NCBI GenBank assembly: GCA_964401045.1
Contig: CAYNXB010000116.1
Coordinates: 1-6,429 of the forward strand
Length of the DNA: 6,429 nt
Direction of reading: 5' to 3'
Origin: CAYNXB01 sp964401045
GTDB taxonomy: Bacteria > Pseudomonadota > Alphaproteobacteria > Sphingomonadales > Sphingomonadaceae
In this document: positions 5,389 through 6,429 of the stretch, in pieces
How positions within the stretch are numbered: the first letter of the stretch is position 1
Layout of the letters: every line of letters starts with the position of its first letter
Notes under the pieces: model-generated
Told to the model about the DNA's origin: nothing
Seen by the model: only the letters and a program-made list of their open reading frames with translations
Databases searched by the model: none
Made by a program: the position numbers and the translations under genes

Positions 5389-6255
5389 ATGACACGTCCA
5401 GCCTGGATCAAGTTCTTGCCCGTGGCCGTGGCCGCCGCCACGCTCGCGGCATGCGCCACGCCGCCGCCGCCCCCGCCGCCCCCGCCGCCACCGCCACCGG
5501 TGGCCGAAGCGGTGCCCTACCGGCCCATCCCGCCGGGCGGGGCGGACTATGCGATGGTGCTGCCGCCCAAGGGCGCCGACGGTCAGCGGATCACGATCAA
5601 TTCCAACCTCGATGCGGACGGCGCATTGTGGCACCTTCGTTCGGGCTGGAACGTCGCGGCGCTCAATTGCCTCGATTCGTCCTACCAGCCGGTGCTCGAT
5701 GGCTATGCCGCGTTTCTCAAGAAGTACCGCAAGCAACTCACCGCCACGAACACCGCGCTGAACAACGCGATCCGCAAGGATTACAAGACGGCTCGCGATG
5801 CTACGAAGGCGCGCGAGGCCCGCATGACGCAGGTCTACAACTACTTCGCGCTGCCGGGCGTGCGCTCCGAATTCTGCGGCACCGCGTTGCAGGTGGCGAA
5901 CGAGTTCCTGCTCGCCCAGCCGGACGATCCAAAGCTTTATGCCGCCACCGCGCTGCCGCGCTATGAGGCGGCGTTCCAGAACTTCTTCCGGCAATACGAG
6001 CAGTACCAGATCGAATCGGCCGCGTGGGATGCCAAATGGGGCGCCCGCTACGGCTCGTCGCAGCCGGGATACGTCGCGGTTCACCGCTCGCGGCAGCCTG
6101 GCGTCGGCAAGTCGCTCGTCAACCTCAATGCGACCCAGGTGGCGAGCACTGTGGTCGATCCGGAAACCGGCGGGGCGATCCCGGTGATTCCGGTGCAGGA
6201 GCAGACCGTGAACACGCCGGTCGTCCAGCCGGTGCTGAAGGGGGCGGGCCAGTAA
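5389..6255 (+). CDS. Lipoprotein of unknown function with a polyproline tract
   Basis: This is a 288-residue protein I recognise only as a conserved type in sphingomonads. Residues 1-22 are a lipoprotein signal (R3, K8, hydrophobic core, lipobox L19-A20-A21-C22), so C22 would be lipidated; A23 at position +2 is not the Asp inner-membrane retention signal, which favours the outer membrane. P25-P37 are 13 consecutive prolines, likely a rigid spacer, whose translation should need EF-P. The body, about residues 44-230, is mixed and charged with a helical middle (about 100-150, then 185-215), and has only two other cysteines, C94 and C163, which could form a disulfide. The tail (about 225-288) is low in charge and rich in V, P, T and G. 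Start support is AGAGGGGA (5371-5378) ten bases before ATG 5389. A terminator separates it from the previous gene. Lipoprotein status is firm; no enzymatic motif is visible, so function is not assigned. Confidence 0.88.
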   Translation: MTRPAWIKFLPVAVAAATLAACATPPPPPPPPPPPPPVAEAVPYRPIPPGGADYAMVLPPKGADGQRITINSNLDADGALWHLRSGWNVAALNCLDSSYQPVLDGYAAFLKKYRKQLTATNTALNNAIRKDYKTARDATKAREARMTQVYNYFALPGVRSEFCGTALQVANEFLLAQPDDPKLYAATALPRYEAAFQNFFRQYEQYQIESAAWDAKWGARYGSSQPGYVAVHRSRQPGVGKSLVNLNATQVASTVVDPETGGAIPVIPVQEQTVNTPVVQPVLKGAGQ

Positions 6256-6270
6256 CGCGCATTCCTTACC

Positions 6271-6291
6271 GAAGGCCGATATTGGGCCTTC
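6271..6291 (+). terminator. Small hairpin after the lipoprotein gene, possible weak terminator
   Basis: GAAGGCC (6271-6277) and GGCCTTC (6285-6291) form a perfect 7-bp stem with a 7-base loop, 15 bases after the stop codon. No T tract follows (CAAGCGCG), so it is not a standard intrinsic terminator; it might stabilise the 3' end or assist Rho-dependent termination. Confidence 0.4.
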
Positions 6292-6358
6292 CAAGCGCGC
6301 GGGCAATTCGCTAAGGGGCGCGCTCTTCGCGGCACAGGCTGCGAAAATCGACTGGAAC

Positions 6359-6429
<71 letters not shown>

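Noticed and set aside
5461..5499. CCG/CCC repeat as a non-coding microsatellite
   Set aside because: It lies in frame in the lipoprotein gene, just after a proper lipobox, and fits a polyproline spacer.
6306..6358. Promoter for the tRNA gene
   Set aside because: No -35/-10 pair with good match and spacing is visible; GCGAAAAT alone is not enough.

Overview
The window is a GC-rich stretch of an alphaproteobacterial chromosome, most likely from the order Sphingomonadales (Erythrobacter, Novosphingobium or Sphingomonas relatives). The reasons are the FtsZ sequence with its long charged linker, the run of genes after ftsZ (SPOR/TPR protein, YbjN-domain protein, proC, Bax inhibitor-1 family protein, lipoprotein), the strong preference for G or C at third codon positions, and an interspersed palindrome with CGTCATTGCGAG ends. 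I placed the organism from memory of these families, not from a database search.

Layout: every gene is on the + strand. Positions 1-1112 carry the C-terminal two thirds of ftsZ, with an apparent one-base deletion near position 100 that splits the reading frame. Positions 1163-2797 encode an exported TPR protein with a C-terminal SPOR domain, only 50 bases after ftsZ and probably part of the same division cluster. Positions 2947-3453 encode a YbjN-domain protein. The 128-base gap that follows is nearly filled by a 98-bp palindromic repeat (3469-3566). Positions 3582-4388 are proC, for the last step of proline synthesis. A candidate sigma-70 promoter (4409-4437) then precedes a seven-helix Bax inhibitor-1/YccA family membrane protein (4484-5230), which ends in a strong intrinsic terminator (5256-5292). 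After a nested inverted repeat (5292-5348) comes a lipoprotein of unknown function with a 13-proline tract (5389-6255). The window ends inside a tRNA-Ala with anticodon CGC (6359 onward).

How the genes relate: FtsZ builds the division ring, and the SPOR protein probably acts in the periplasm on septal peptidoglycan, so these two form a plausible functional pair. The YbjN protein, ProC, the BI-1 protein and the lipoprotein look like neighbours by conserved synteny rather than one pathway. The terminator separates the BI-1 unit from the lipoprotein.

I found no phage, insertion sequence, CRISPR array or defence cassette, and no clear new system. The points most worth a second look are the ftsZ frameshift, the palindromic repeat and its 15-base identity with the anticodon arm of the tRNA, the nested hairpins before the lipoprotein gene, and the two uncharacterised envelope proteins.
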